Shown here: piece by piece, positions 16,293-24,795 of the stretch
Layout: the number at the start of each line of letters is the position of its first letter
How positions within the stretch are numbered: the stretch's first letter is position 1
Assembly: GCA_021730945.1 (NCBI GenBank)
Contig: JAKFYH010000006.1
Location: 62,001 to 126,000, forward strand
Direction: 5' to 3'
DNA length: 64,000 nt
DNA from: Acidobacteriota bacterium
Lineage (GTDB): Bacteria; Acidobacteriota; Vicinamibacteria; Vicinamibacterales; UBA2999
Position numbers and translations under genes: made by a program
The notes under the pieces: generated by a model
Told to the model about the DNA's origin: nothing
The model's database searches: none
What the model saw: only the letters and a program-made list of their open reading frames with translations

Positions 16293-18328
16293 CGCTGGTC
16301 TCCCAGGACTCCGGTGGTGCGCGGCGGTGGCCGGCGATTGAGGATGAGCGAGCAGGCGCCGCCGGGCTCGATTGGCGAGCCCGGAGCCGGCGTCTGTTCA
16401 ATCACGACTCCGGCGCCCTGCATGCGGGCGGTCAGGCCGAGCCGCGCCAGTTCACGCAGGGCATCGCGCGCACTCATGCCGCGCAGGTCGGGCAGGCCGC
16501 CGCCATCGGTCATGCTGGCCGTCATGGTGACGATGGCTGGCGTCAGCGGCGCGGCGGCCGTCGTCACCGGGTCCTGGTTGCGGCGGGCAATCATCACCGG
16601 CGGCGGCTGGTTGATGGTCGGCGTGACGCCCAGTTGCCGGAGGCTGGCGTCGGCGATGCGCTTGAAGATCGGCGCGGCAATCGCGCCACCGGTGTCGCCG
16701 CCCTCGCGGGGCGAGTCCACCATCACGATCACAGTCATCACCGGGTTACGCGACGGGACAAACCCCACGAACGACACGTTCTGCTGCGACGCTGAATAGC
16801 GGCCGTTGACCAGCTTGTCGGCGGTGCCGGTCTTGCCGGCGACGGCATAGCTGACCAGCCGGGCGTTCTTGGCGGTACCGTCAGTGACCACCGACTCCAT
16901 GATGGTCGTGAGTGTCGCGGCGGTCTCCGGCAGGATGGCACGGCGGACCGCCTTGGGCACAATCGCGGTGCGCACGCCGCCCTTGATGGTGGCGCGCACC
17001 ACGTGCGGTTCGTAAAGCGTGCCGCCATTGGCGATCACGCTCGCCGCCGCCGCCATCTGCAGCGGGGTGACGCCCACCTGGTAGCCCATCGAGACCGAGG
17101 CCAGCGCGCTGTCGTTCAACTTCGACGGGTTCCACACGATGCCGGGGCTTTCACTCGGAAAGTCCGGCGACGAGGGCCGGCCGAAGCCGAACCGGCGGAT
17201 GTAGAGGCCCATGCGTTCCGGGCCGAGCTTCAAGCCGACCTTGATCGCGCCCACGTTGCTCGACTTGACGATCACGTCGGTGAACGACAGCGGCCCGTAG
17301 CGATGCATGTCGTCGATGGTGCGGCTGCCGAAGCGAATGAGGCCGGCGCTGACATCGATGATCTCGTCGGGGGTGACCACCTTCTCCTCGATGGCGGCCG
17401 ACGCCGTCACCAGCTTGAATGTCGATCCCGGCTCATACAGGTCCTGCACCGCGCGGTTGCGCAGCGCGCTCGCGCCGGTGCCGGCATACTGATTCGGATT
17501 GAAGGTCGGCCAGCTCGCCATGGCCAGGATCTCGCCGGTGTGGGGATCCATCGCGACCGCGGTGCCGCCGTCTGCGCGCGCGGCTTCCACGCCGGCCTTC
17601 AGCTCGCGCTCGACGATGAACTGGAGGTGCTGGTCGATGGTCAGCTCCAGCGATCCGCCGGTCGTCGGCGGCCGGTCGAGGCGGCTGAACGCATGACCGC
17701 GGGCGTCGGTCTGCACCAGCATGGCGCCCTCGCGGCCGCGCACGGTCTTGTCGAAGGTGGCTTCGAGGCCATGGAGGCCGGCGTTGTCGGTGCCGACATA
17801 CCCGAGCAGGTGCGCGGCCAGCTCGCGATTCGGGTAGAACCGCTTGCTCTCCTTCATGAAGCCGATGCCCTTCAGTTCGAGAGCGGCGATCCGCTTGGCC
17901 TCGAGCGGGGTCGCGCGGCGCTTCACGTACTGGAACGCGGTCAACCCGCCACGCGGCCGCTTGCGGCTCAGGCGTTCGAACAATTGGTCGCGGTCCTTGC
18001 GGCTGCACTCGTCGAGCGCCTCGCACAACGACGAAGCGGCCGCGGCCGGGTCGGCAATGTCGGTGGGGACGGCGTAAATGGTGTCGGCGTCGACGCTGTA
18101 GGCCAGCAGCCGGCCCTGGCGATCGACGATCTCACCGCGTTTGCCCGGCGTCTTCTGGGTCTCTGACTGCTGGCGTTCCGCGCGCGCCGACAGGTCTTCG
18201 TGCTGGACGACCTGCAGCACCACCAGGCGCGTTTCGATGGCGAGCACCCAACAGACGAGCACGATCGCCGCCACCATGAGGCGGCGGCGGAGCATCGGAC
18301 GCCAGTTGAGGTCAGGCTGCACGGACAC
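16289..18328 (-). CDS. ftsI: Septal transpeptidase FtsI (PBP3 type) with C-terminal PASTA domain
   Basis: This 679-aa class B penicillin-binding protein cross-links septal peptidoglycan. It has an N-terminal membrane anchor (about residues 15-35), a PBP dimer domain and a transpeptidase domain. Active-site motifs are SxxK in PGSTFKLV, SxN in KSSNVGAI and KTG in AGKTGTADK. After the catalytic domain comes one PASTA domain (LPDLRGMSARDALREL...), common in Spo0VD- or PBP2x-like enzymes and unlike E. coli FtsI. The GTG start lies nine bases after ftsL. Confidence 0.96.
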   Translation of the reverse strand: MSVQPDLNWRPMLRRRLMVAAIVLVCWVLAIETRLVVLQVVQHEDLSARAERQQSETQKTPGKRGEIVDRQGRLLAYSVDADTIYAVPTDIADPAAAASSLCEALDECSRKDRDQLFERLSRKRPRGGLTAFQYVKRRATPLEAKRIAALELKGIGFMKESKRFYPNRELAAHLLGYVGTDNAGLHGLEATFDKTVRGREGAMLVQTDARGHAFSRLDRPPTTGGSLELTIDQHLQFIVERELKAGVEAARADGGTAVAMDPHTGEILAMASWPTFNPNQYAGTGASALRNRAVQDLYEPGSTFKLVTASAAIEEKVVTPDEIIDVSAGLIRFGSRTIDDMHRYGPLSFTDVIVKSSNVGAIKVGLKLGPERMGLYIRRFGFGRPSSPDFPSESPGIVWNPSKLNDSALASVSMGYQVGVTPLQMAAAASVIANGGTLYEPHVVRATIKGGVRTAIVPKAVRRAILPETAATLTTIMESVVTDGTAKNARLVSYAVAGKTGTADKLVNGRYSASQQNVSFVGFVPSRNPVMTVIVMVDSPREGGDTGGAIAAPIFKRIADASLRQLGVTPTINQPPPVMIARRNQDPVTTAAAPLTPAIVTMTASMTDGGGLPDLRGMSARDALRELARLGLTARMQGAGVVIEQTPAPGSPIEPGGACSLILNRRPPPRTTGVLGDQR

Positions 18329-18337
18329 GGTTGGTTC

Positions 18338-18736
18338 CTACCGGCTGGCGACGACCGACTTGGCGGGCGCCGGCGATGGCGCCACGCGCTCGAGGACCAC
18401 CGCCTCGGTTTCGCCGGGGCTGACCATGCCGAGCCGCTCGGTGGCGAGCTTCTCGATGCGCTGCGGCGCCCGCAGGGTCTCCATCTCGAGCCGTAAGTGA
18501 CGGTTGATGTCATTCTCGGTGGCGCGGTCGCGCTGCATCTGCTCGAGCTTGTAGCCGTGACGCAGCAACTCGAAGTGCTGCCAGGCTGAGAACAACAGCA
18601 CCATCACCAGCAAGACGCCAGCGCCGAGCGACATCCACAGGTCGCGCAGGCGCCGTTCATCCACTTCGCGCACGATCTGGTTGTTGCGGAAGTCCTTGCG
18701 AATTTCGTATTCGAAGGTTCCTGCCTTCTTGTCCAT
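18338..18736 (-). CDS. ftsL: FtsL-like divisome protein
   Basis: This 132-aa bitopic protein has a charged cytoplasmic N-terminus, one membrane helix at about residues 33-52, and a heptad-rich coiled coil (ELLRHGYKLEQMQRDRATEN onwards). A short segment RIEKLATERLGMVSP is typical of FtsL. The sequence is poorly conserved in this family; position between rsmH and ftsI plus topology make the call. AGGAGGGG precedes the ATG. The proline- and alanine-rich tail is extra. Confidence 0.88.
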   Translation of the reverse strand: MDKKAGTFEYEIRKDFRNNQIVREVDERRLRDLWMSLGAGVLLVMVLLFSAWQHFELLRHGYKLEQMQRDRATENDINRHLRLEMETLRAPQRIEKLATERLGMVSPGETEAVVLERVAPSPAPAKSVVASR

Positions 18737-18744
18737 CGCCCCTC

Positions 18745-19638
18745 CTACCTGAATCGCGCCGCGGCGCGCAGCTTGGCGCTGCGCGCCCGTGGATTGACGG
18801 CCGCCTCGGCGTCGCCGGCCACCACCGGGTGCTTGGTGAGCACCTTGATGGCCGCCTCGTCGCCGCGCGCCAGATCCCGCAACGTGTGTTTCACCACCCG
18901 GTCTTCGAGGGAGTGAAACGAAATCACCGCCAGCCGTCCGCCGACCTGCAGCCGTGAGGCAGCCAGGCCGATAAACGAATCGAGGTCGTCCAGCTCGCGG
19001 TTGACCCAGATGCGCAGCGCCTGGAACGTGCGCGTCGCCGGATCGATCCGCTGCCAGCCGCGGGCGGCCACACCCCGCCGCACGATTTCCGCCAGCCGCC
19101 CGGTCGTGGTAATCGGCGACTGCTGCCGTGCCATCACGATCGCGCGCGCCACCTGCCGCGAACGGCGTTCTTCGCCGAAGCGATAGATCGCGTCGGCCAG
19201 CTCGACTTCGTCCGCCCGATCGAGCAGTTGCGCGGCGGTCTCGCCCTGGCTGCGATCCATCCGCATGTCGAGCGGTTCGTCGCGCCGGAAGCTGAAGCCG
19301 CGGCCATCCCCGTCAAGCTGCATCGACGACACGCCGAGGTCAGCGAGCACCCCCGCCACTTCGCCGATCCCGTTCGCGTCCAGCACGCCCGCCAACTGGC
19401 GGTAGTCGGCATGGACCAACGTGACGCGATCACCGAAGCCGGCCAGCGCGTCTCGCGCGATCGCCAGCGCGTCGAGGTCGCGGTCGATCCCAACCAGCCG
19501 GGTCGCGCCACCCTCGAGCAACATGCGCGAGTGGCCGCCGAGCCCGAGCGTGCAGTCGACGAAGGTGCCGCCGCGCTCCGGCTGCAACAGCGATCGCACC
19601 TCGTCGAGCAGAACGGGAACGTGGGTGGCGCCGTCCAC
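18745..19638 (-). CDS. rsmH: 16S rRNA (cytosine1402-N4)-methyltransferase
   Basis: RsmH (MraW) methylates N4 of C1402 in the ribosomal decoding centre. The 297-aa product has the SAM loop DCTLGLGGHSRMLL, the ADLGVSSMQLD motif, RGFSFRRDEPLDMRMD and FHSLEDRVVK, all expected. GTG overlaps the mraZ stop (TAGTG). A divergent paralogue of the same family lies at the other end of the window (63352-64000). Confidence 0.97.
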   Translation of the reverse strand: MDGATHVPVLLDEVRSLLQPERGGTFVDCTLGLGGHSRMLLEGGATRLVGIDRDLDALAIARDALAGFGDRVTLVHADYRQLAGVLDANGIGEVAGVLADLGVSSMQLDGDGRGFSFRRDEPLDMRMDRSQGETAAQLLDRADEVELADAIYRFGEERRSRQVARAIVMARQQSPITTTGRLAEIVRRGVAARGWQRIDPATRTFQALRIWVNRELDDLDSFIGLAASRLQVGGRLAVISFHSLEDRVVKHTLRDLARGDEAAIKVLTKHPVVAGDAEAAVNPRARSAKLRAAARFR

Positions 19639-20078
19639 TAGATCCCGAAGTCAGACAAGGCACGCGCGTCGTCGTCGGTGAACGGCTCGGTGAGCAGCCG
19701 GGCGACGAAGCGCTCGTGATTCCAGACCTCGAGATAGTTCTGCTGCCCCAGCACATCGACCTCGCCCGTCATCAGGGCGGTGTCGCGCAGCCGGGGATGG
19801 ATCAGGACGCGGCCCTGGGGGTCGAGTTCCGCGACCTGACCGTAGAAATTCACGCGGTCCAGATACTTCTGTCGCGCGGGATGCGTGGACGGCATCTGAG
19901 CGATCCGGCGCTCGATGTCGAGCCAGACCGGCATGGGGTAGATGCGTACAGACTGGCCCGTGAGGCTCGTCACGAACAGTTCCGGGCCGTGATCCTTCTG
20001 AATCACGGCACGAAAGCCGTTCGGGACCTTGAGCCGGCCCTTGTCGTCAATTTTCGCCGGCGAGTTACCCCGGAGCAC
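19638..20078 (-). CDS. mraZ: Transcriptional regulator MraZ
   Basis: MraZ is a DNA-binding protein with two AbrB/SpoVT-like halves that represses its own dcw operon. The 146-aa product shows both signatures: DDKGRLKVP (N-terminal half) and LDPQGRVLIHPRLRD (C-terminal half). The start is GTG with GGAG upstream. It is the first gene of the cluster, and three regularly spaced MraZ-type boxes lie just before it. Confidence 0.96.
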   Translation of the reverse strand: MLRGNSPAKIDDKGRLKVPNGFRAVIQKDHGPELFVTSLTGQSVRIYPMPVWLDIERRIAQMPSTHPARQKYLDRVNFYGQVAELDPQGRVLIHPRLRDTALMTGEVDVLGQQNYLEVWNHERFVARLLTEPFTDDDARALSDFGI

Positions 20079-20087
20079 GTCTATAAC

Positions 20088-20112
20088 TCCACTTCACTCC
20101 ACAAAAATCCAC
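20088..20112 (-). promoter_or_regulatory. MraZ operator: three GTGGA boxes spaced 10 bp
   Basis: On the minus strand GTGGA occurs three times with exactly five bases between copies. Known MraZ sites are short TGGG/GTGG-type direct repeats one helical turn apart upstream of mraZ. The array starts just downstream of the -10 element, at the expected transcription start, so bound MraZ would block initiation. Autoregulation is inferred. Confidence 0.8.
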
Positions 20113-20116
20113 TCGG

Positions 20117-20145
20117 ATAGTAGACGGGGCAGCAGGCCTTGTCAA
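20117..20145 (-). promoter_or_regulatory. Main dcw promoter
   Basis: Minus strand TTGACA (140-145 within 20,1xx) and TACTAT (20117-20122) are separated by exactly 17 bases. This is a near-consensus sigma-70 promoter. Its start point would fall at about 20110, inside the MraZ boxes, giving a leader of about 30 bases before the mraZ GTG. Confidence 0.8.
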
Positions 20146-20273
20146 CGCAGAACCGCGTCAAATGATTACCTGTCTATCGTTTACGCCTTTGTTTCGCCAA
20201 CAACACGAAGGTGTGTCATTTTTTTGACTACCACCACAAGAGGCAGGGCGATGGGGCGGCGAAGGGGGCGTGC

Positions 20274-20279
20274 TACGAT
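20274..20279 (+). promoter_or_regulatory. Extended -10 element before the glycosyltransferase operon
   Basis: TGC precedes TACGAT, 20 bases before the ATG at 20300. No good -35 is seen. The mRNA leader would be about 14 bases and lacks a Shine-Dalgarno sequence. The stretch 20146-20273 between the two divergent promoters holds a T-rich patch but no recognisable gene. Confidence 0.45.
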
Positions 20280-20299
20280 TGCCGCTTTCTTCACGAAAA

Positions 20300-21160
20300 A
20301 TGGCTTCGCCAGAGTCCGTCACCATCGTCATCCCGGCCTACAACGAGCGCGAGTGCATTGGCACCGTGGTGAGTGGCCTGCGAGCGGCCGCGGCCTGGCA
20401 CGAAGTATTGGTCATCGACGACGGCTCGACCGACGGCACCGCAGCGGCGGCGGCGGCGGCCGGGGCGCGGGTCGTGACGCATCCCTACAACAAGGGCAAC
20501 GGCGCGTCAGTGAAGTCGGCCATCCGGGCCACCACCAGTGAATGGCTCACCATCGTTGACGGTGACGGTCAGCATCGCGCCGATGATGTCGGCCGGTTGG
20601 TGGCGCGCTTGGGTGATTACGACCTGGTCGTCGGGGCCCGCTCGCCAGGCAGCCAGGCCACCTCCGCGCGCCGGGTTGGCAATGCGGTGTTGAATGGCCT
20701 CGCCAGCTACCTGACTGAACGTGAGATCCCCGATCTGACTTCGGGCCTGCGGGGCGCGCGGCGGGAGTACCTGCTCGAGTTCATTCACCTGCTGCCCAAC
20801 GGTTTCTCGACCCCGACCACCACCACGCTGGCCTTCATCAAGGCCGGATACAATGTGGCATTCGAGCCAATCGGGGCGTTGCCGAGAGTCGGGACGTCCA
20901 AGATCCGGCTGGCCCGCGACGGCGCGAAGTTCCTGTTGATCCTGTTGAAGGTCATCACCATCTTCAGTCCGCTCCGGATTTTTGCCCCGGTCGGCGCCGC
21001 CGCTTTCATGGTGGGCGCCGGTTACGGCGCATGGAATTTTGCGTATCACGATCGCATTCCCAATGGCGCGGTGTTGTTACTGATGTTCGCGGTCATCGTC
21101 ATGCTCGTCGGCCTGGTGTCCGAGCAAGTCGCGTCGCTGCGCTTCGAGGGGCGGCGGTAG
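20300..21160 (+). CDS. Family 2 glycosyltransferase with C-terminal membrane helices (polyprenyl-phosphate type)
   Basis: This 286-aa GT-A enzyme begins VTIVIPAYNERECIGTVV and has the catalytic VDGDGQHRADD (metal-binding DxD) in the first 100 residues. Two C-terminal membrane helices follow (about 225-245 and 255-275). This layout matches dolichol/undecaprenyl-phosphate sugar transferases that load a sugar onto a lipid carrier. ATG at 20300 is chosen over GTG at 20270, which overlaps the promoter. It starts an operon transcribed divergently from the dcw cluster. Confidence 0.85.
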   Translation: MASPESVTIVIPAYNERECIGTVVSGLRAAAAWHEVLVIDDGSTDGTAAAAAAAGARVVTHPYNKGNGASVKSAIRATTSEWLTIVDGDGQHRADDVGRLVARLGDYDLVVGARSPGSQATSARRVGNAVLNGLASYLTEREIPDLTSGLRGARREYLLEFIHLLPNGFSTPTTTTLAFIKAGYNVAFEPIGALPRVGTSKIRLARDGAKFLLILLKVITIFSPLRIFAPVGAAAFMVGAGYGAWNFAYHDRIPNGAVLLLMFAVIVMLVGLVSEQVASLRFEGRR

Positions 21161-21163
21161 AGC

Positions 21164-21898
21164 ATGAAGACGCTGGTGCTGGTCCCGACTTACAACGAAC
21201 GGGACAACCTGCCGATCCTGGTGGCCGACATCATGGCGGTGCCAGGCACCGAGGTGATGGTGCTGGACGATCAGTCACCGGATGGCACCGGGGCGGTGGC
21301 CGATGAGCTGGCCCAGAAGTACCCGGGACGCCTGCGGGTGCTGCATCGCACCGGGCAGCGCGGATTGGGAGTGTCGTACCTCGAAGGCTTCCGCCATGCG
21401 GTCGCCGGCGACGCCGACCTGGTGTGCCAAATGGACGCCGACCTCTCGCACGATCCCAAGTACCTGCCGGCGATGATCCAGCTGGCCGCCGACGGCGCCG
21501 ACCTGGTGATCGGCTCGCGCTATTTGAACGGCATCAGTGTCGTCAACTGGCCGCTGCGCCGCATTATTCTCAGCTCCTTTGCCAACTTCTACATCCGCAC
21601 CGTGACCGGGCTCGGGTTGCGCGACATCACCACCGGTTATCGCTGCTGGCGACGGACGTCGCTGGCCAGGCTGCCGCTCGACAAGATCGTGTCCGAGGGC
21701 TACGCCTTCCTGCTTGATGTCACCTTCATGGCCGCCGACGCGGGCCTGCGCATCGTCGAGTCGCCGATCATCTTCGTCGAACGGCGCCAGGGCGCTTCGA
21801 AGCTGTCGAGCGGTGTGCTGATCGAGTCGTTGATCACGCCGTGGAAGCTGGTCCTGCGTCACGGCCGGATCCGGTCATCGGCGGCGGGGTCCCGCTAG
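21164..21898 (+). CDS. Polyprenol monophosphomannose synthase-like glycosyltransferase
   Basis: This 244-aa soluble GT2 enzyme resembles dolichol-phosphate mannosyltransferase (DPM1) and bacterial Ppm1. Motifs are LVPTYNERDNLP, MVLDDQSPDGTG, the catalytic CQMDADLSHDP and the late GYRCWRR and VERRQGASKLS. It probably makes a polyprenyl-phosphate sugar donor for membrane GT-C enzymes such as the one at 48128. It starts three bases after the previous stop. Confidence 0.88.
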   Translation: MKTLVLVPTYNERDNLPILVADIMAVPGTEVMVLDDQSPDGTGAVADELAQKYPGRLRVLHRTGQRGLGVSYLEGFRHAVAGDADLVCQMDADLSHDPKYLPAMIQLAADGADLVIGSRYLNGISVVNWPLRRIILSSFANFYIRTVTGLGLRDITTGYRCWRRTSLARLPLDKIVSEGYAFLLDVTFMAADAGLRIVESPIIFVERRQGASKLSSGVLIESLITPWKLVLRHGRIRSSAAGSR

Positions 21899-22635
21899 TG
21901 GCCGCCGCACCAAGCCTGAGCGTGTTTTTTCCCGCCTACAACGACGCCGGCACCATCGCCAGCCTGGTGATCACCGCCGTGCAGGTGGCCGCCACGCTGA
22001 CCTCCGACTACGAAGTGATCGTTATCAACGACGGCAGCCAGGACGACACGCCGCGCATTCTCGATGAACTGGCGCGGGTCTATCCTGATCATGTGCGGAT
22101 CGTGCACCACCCGCAGAATCGCGGCTACGGCGGCGCCTTGCGGTCGGGTTTTGCCACCGCCGGCAAGGACCTGGTGTTCTACACCGACGGCGATGCGCAG
22201 TACGACCCGGCGGAAATGGTCCTGCTCTGGCAGCAGATGCGCGACGACGTCGACTGGGTGAACGGCTGGAAGATCAGCCGCTCCGATCCGCTGCACCGCA
22301 TCATCATCGGCCGGATCTACCATCACACGGTCAAGCTGCTGTTCGGGTTGAAGGTTCGCGATGTCGACTGCGATTTCCGGCTGATGCGGCGGCGGATCTT
22401 CGACGTGGTGCGGCTTGAAAAGGACAGCGGGGTCATCTGCCTCGAGATGATGAAGAAGTTCCAGGATGCCGGATTTCGTGTGGCCGAGACCCCCGTCCAT
22501 CACTTCCATCGCGCCCATGGCCAGTCTCAATTCTTCAACTTTCCACGCATCTTCCGGACGCTGGTCGACGTGCTCAAGCTCTGGTGGGCGCTGGTGATTC
22601 GGCGTGAACATCTGACGACGGGGGCAGGACGATGA
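21898..22635 (+). CDS. Family 2 glycosyltransferase
   Basis: This 245-aa GT-A enzyme has FFPAYNDAGTIASL, VIVINDGSQDDTP and the metal site YTDGDAQYDP. No membrane helix is obvious, which sets it apart from the first enzyme of the operon. The GTG start overlaps the preceding stop (TAGTG), which fits translational coupling. The sugar and acceptor are unknown; its neighbours suggest assembly of a lipid-linked or surface glycan. Confidence 0.86.
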   Translation: MAAAPSLSVFFPAYNDAGTIASLVITAVQVAATLTSDYEVIVINDGSQDDTPRILDELARVYPDHVRIVHHPQNRGYGGALRSGFATAGKDLVFYTDGDAQYDPAEMVLLWQQMRDDVDWVNGWKISRSDPLHRIIIGRIYHHTVKLLFGLKVRDVDCDFRLMRRRIFDVVRLEKDSGVICLEMMKKFQDAGFRVAETPVHHFHRAHGQSQFFNFPRIFRTLVDVLKLWWALVIRREHLTTGAGR

Positions 22636-23639
22636 CCCACGCGGAGTTCTATCAGGGCCGGCGGGTCATGATCACCGGCGGCCTCGGTTTTATCGGCAGC
22701 AACCTCGCCCATCGCCTGGTGCAACTGGGCGCCGACGTGCTGCTGGTTGATTCGCTGATTCCCGACTACGGCGGCAACCTGTTCAACATCAGCGGCATCG
22801 AGCCGCGGGTGCGCGTCAACGTGGCCGACGTCCGCCAGGCCAGCACCATGAACTATCTGGTGCGCGATCGCGAAGTGATCTTCAACCTCGCCGGCCAGGT
22901 GAGCCACATCGACAGCATGAAGGATCCGCACACGGATCTCGACATCAACTGCCGCAGCCAGCTGACGCTGCTCGAAGCCTGCCGCCACCACAATCCGGCC
23001 ACCAAGGTCGTCTACGCCAGTACGCGGCAGATCTATGGCCGGCCCGACGTGTTGCCGGTGACTGAGCGCCACCTGGTGCGCCCGACCGACGTCAACGGCA
23101 TCAACAAGGCCGCCGGCGAGTACTACCACCTGGTCTACAACAACGTCTTCGGCGTCCGCGCCTGCGCCCTGCGCCTGACCAACGTCTACGGACCGCGCCA
23201 GTTGCTGCGTCACAACCGGCAGGGGTTCATCGGCTGGTTCATCCGGCTGGTGCTTGAGAATCGCGAGATCGAGGTGTTCGGCGACGGCTCCCAGGTGCGC
23301 GACTTCGTCTACGTCGACGATGCGGTCGAAGCGTTCCTGGTGGCGGGCGCCACCGATACGGTGAACGGCGAAGCGTTCAACGTCGGCGGCTACGAACACA
23401 TCGCCCATCGCGACCTCGTCGCCATGCTGGTGACGCTCGCCGGCCAGGGCAGCTTCAAGTTCATCGAGTGGCCGAAGGAAAAGAAGGTCATCGACATCGG
23501 CAGCTTCTACGCCGACTCGTCGCTGTTCATGGCCCGCACCGGGTGGGCCCCCAGCGTGAACCTGCGCGACGGCTTCGCGCGGACGCTCGACTACTACCGC
23601 GCGAACCTGGCCCATTATGTCGAGCCCCGTTCCGTTTAA
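22632..23639 (+). CDS. NAD-dependent epimerase/dehydratase (extended SDR) with atypical active site
   Basis: This 335-aa protein has the NAD-binding GGLGFIG (residues 16-22), the NLAGQVSH motif and the ending of nucleotide-sugar epimerases (GDGSQVRDFVYVDD). The usual catalytic YxxxK is replaced by NGINK at 155-159, so the tyrosine is asparagine while the lysine is kept. I recall this VNGINK variant from other bacterial family members, so it is probably not a sequencing error. It overlaps the previous gene as ATGA. UDP-sugar substrate unknown. Confidence 0.85.
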   Translation: MTHAEFYQGRRVMITGGLGFIGSNLAHRLVQLGADVLLVDSLIPDYGGNLFNISGIEPRVRVNVADVRQASTMNYLVRDREVIFNLAGQVSHIDSMKDPHTDLDINCRSQLTLLEACRHHNPATKVVYASTRQIYGRPDVLPVTERHLVRPTDVNGINKAAGEYYHLVYNNVFGVRACALRLTNVYGPRQLLRHNRQGFIGWFIRLVLENREIEVFGDGSQVRDFVYVDDAVEAFLVAGATDTVNGEAFNVGGYEHIAHRDLVAMLVTLAGQGSFKFIEWPKEKKVIDIGSFYADSSLFMARTGWAPSVNLRDGFARTLDYYRANLAHYVEPRSV

Positions 23640-24717
23640 CGCGCTGCGCCCGGGCGCGGACACGGCGGCCGTCAGGGCGGCGATCGACCGCGTGATTGCC
23701 AGCGGCTGGTTCGTCCTCGGCCCGGAGGTGGAGGCGTTTGAGGCGGAATTTGCCGCCGCCAGCCAGGCGCCGTACGCCGTCGGCGTCGGCACCGGCACCG
23801 ACGCCATTACCCTGATTCTCCGTGCGCTCGATATCGGCCCGGGCGACGAGGTCATTACGCCGCCACTGTCAGCCGCCTATTCCGCGCTGGCCGTGATGAT
23901 GGCCGGCGCCCGGCCGGTGTTTGCCGACATCGATCCGGAACGGCTCACGCTCGATCCGCGCGCGGCCGAGGCCGCGATCACCCCGCGCACCAAGGCGATC
24001 CTGCCGGTGCATTTGTACGGCCAGGCCGCCGACATGCGCGCCTTCGAAGCCCTCGCGTCACGCCACAATCTGGCGCTGGTGGAAGACGCCGCGCAGGCCC
24101 AGTTGGCGACAGCCGATGGACGCGCCGTCGGCACGATTGGCATCGCCGGGGCCACCAGTTTCTATCCGACCAAGAATCTGGGCGCGCTCGGTGATGCCGG
24201 CGCGGTCATCACCAGGGATGCGCAACTGGCAGCGCGTATCAAGCGGTTGCGCAACGGCGGCCAAACCTCGCGCTACCACCATGTTGAAGCGGGTGCCAAC
24301 AGCCGTCTCGACGAAATGCAGGCGGCCATCCTGCGCGCGCGGCTTCCTTACCTGGCTGCGTGGACCGCCCGCCGGCGCGCGATTGCCGCGCAGTACCGGG
24401 CCGCCCGGGTGCCGGCCAGCGTTGCCGTGCCTCGTGAGTTCGATTCCGGCCACGTCTATCACCTGTTCCCGGTCCTCACCTCGAATCGCGATGCCTTCCA
24501 GGCGCACTGCACGGCTCACGGCGTCGAAACCCTGATTCACTACCCGGTGCCCATCCCGCGGCAGCCGGCGCTGGCCGCCACCAACCCGGCGATGTGCCCC
24601 GTGGGCGATCGGATTTGCGCGGAGGTGGTCTCACTACCCATGTATCCGGCGCTTTCGGATGAGCAAGTGGCGGCGGTTTCACGGGCGTTTTCGTCGTTTT
24701 CGCCGCCCGCCGCCTGA
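23617..24717 (+). CDS. DegT/DnrJ/EryC1 family sugar aminotransferase
   Basis: This 366-aa PLP enzyme begins VPFNALRPG and has GTGTDAITLIL, VEDAAQAQ (aspartate to the pyridine nitrogen), and the Schiff-base lysine in FYPTKNLGALGDAG. Enzymes of this family aminate keto-sugars on nucleotide carriers. It overlaps the SDR gene by 23 bases, so the two probably work in sequence to make an amino sugar. It closes the operon; the next promoter follows at 24774. Confidence 0.9.
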   Translation: MSSPVPFNALRPGADTAAVRAAIDRVIASGWFVLGPEVEAFEAEFAAASQAPYAVGVGTGTDAITLILRALDIGPGDEVITPPLSAAYSALAVMMAGARPVFADIDPERLTLDPRAAEAAITPRTKAILPVHLYGQAADMRAFEALASRHNLALVEDAAQAQLATADGRAVGTIGIAGATSFYPTKNLGALGDAGAVITRDAQLAARIKRLRNGGQTSRYHHVEAGANSRLDEMQAAILRARLPYLAAWTARRRAIAAQYRAARVPASVAVPREFDSGHVYHLFPVLTSNRDAFQAHCTAHGVETLIHYPVPIPRQPALAATNPAMCPVGDRICAEVVSLPMYPALSDEQVAAVSRAFSSFSPPAA

Positions 24718-24773
24718 TCGGCGCCGGCGTCACGGCCGAGCCGGCCGGGCCAGCGTCTGATTAATGAGAGGCG

Positions 24774-24779
24774 TATACT
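24774..24779 (+). promoter_or_regulatory. Probable -10 (TATACT) before the STN-domain gene
   Basis: TATACT lies 16 bases before the ATG at 24796. There is no clear -35. The sequence between has no Shine-Dalgarno match. Confidence 0.45.
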
Positions 24780-24795
24780 GATTTTCAGCGTTCCC

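Noticed and set aside
20224-20229. TTGACT as the -35 of the glycosyltransferase operon
   Set aside because: The distance to the TACGAT box at 20274 is far too long, and no -10 lies 17 bases after it.
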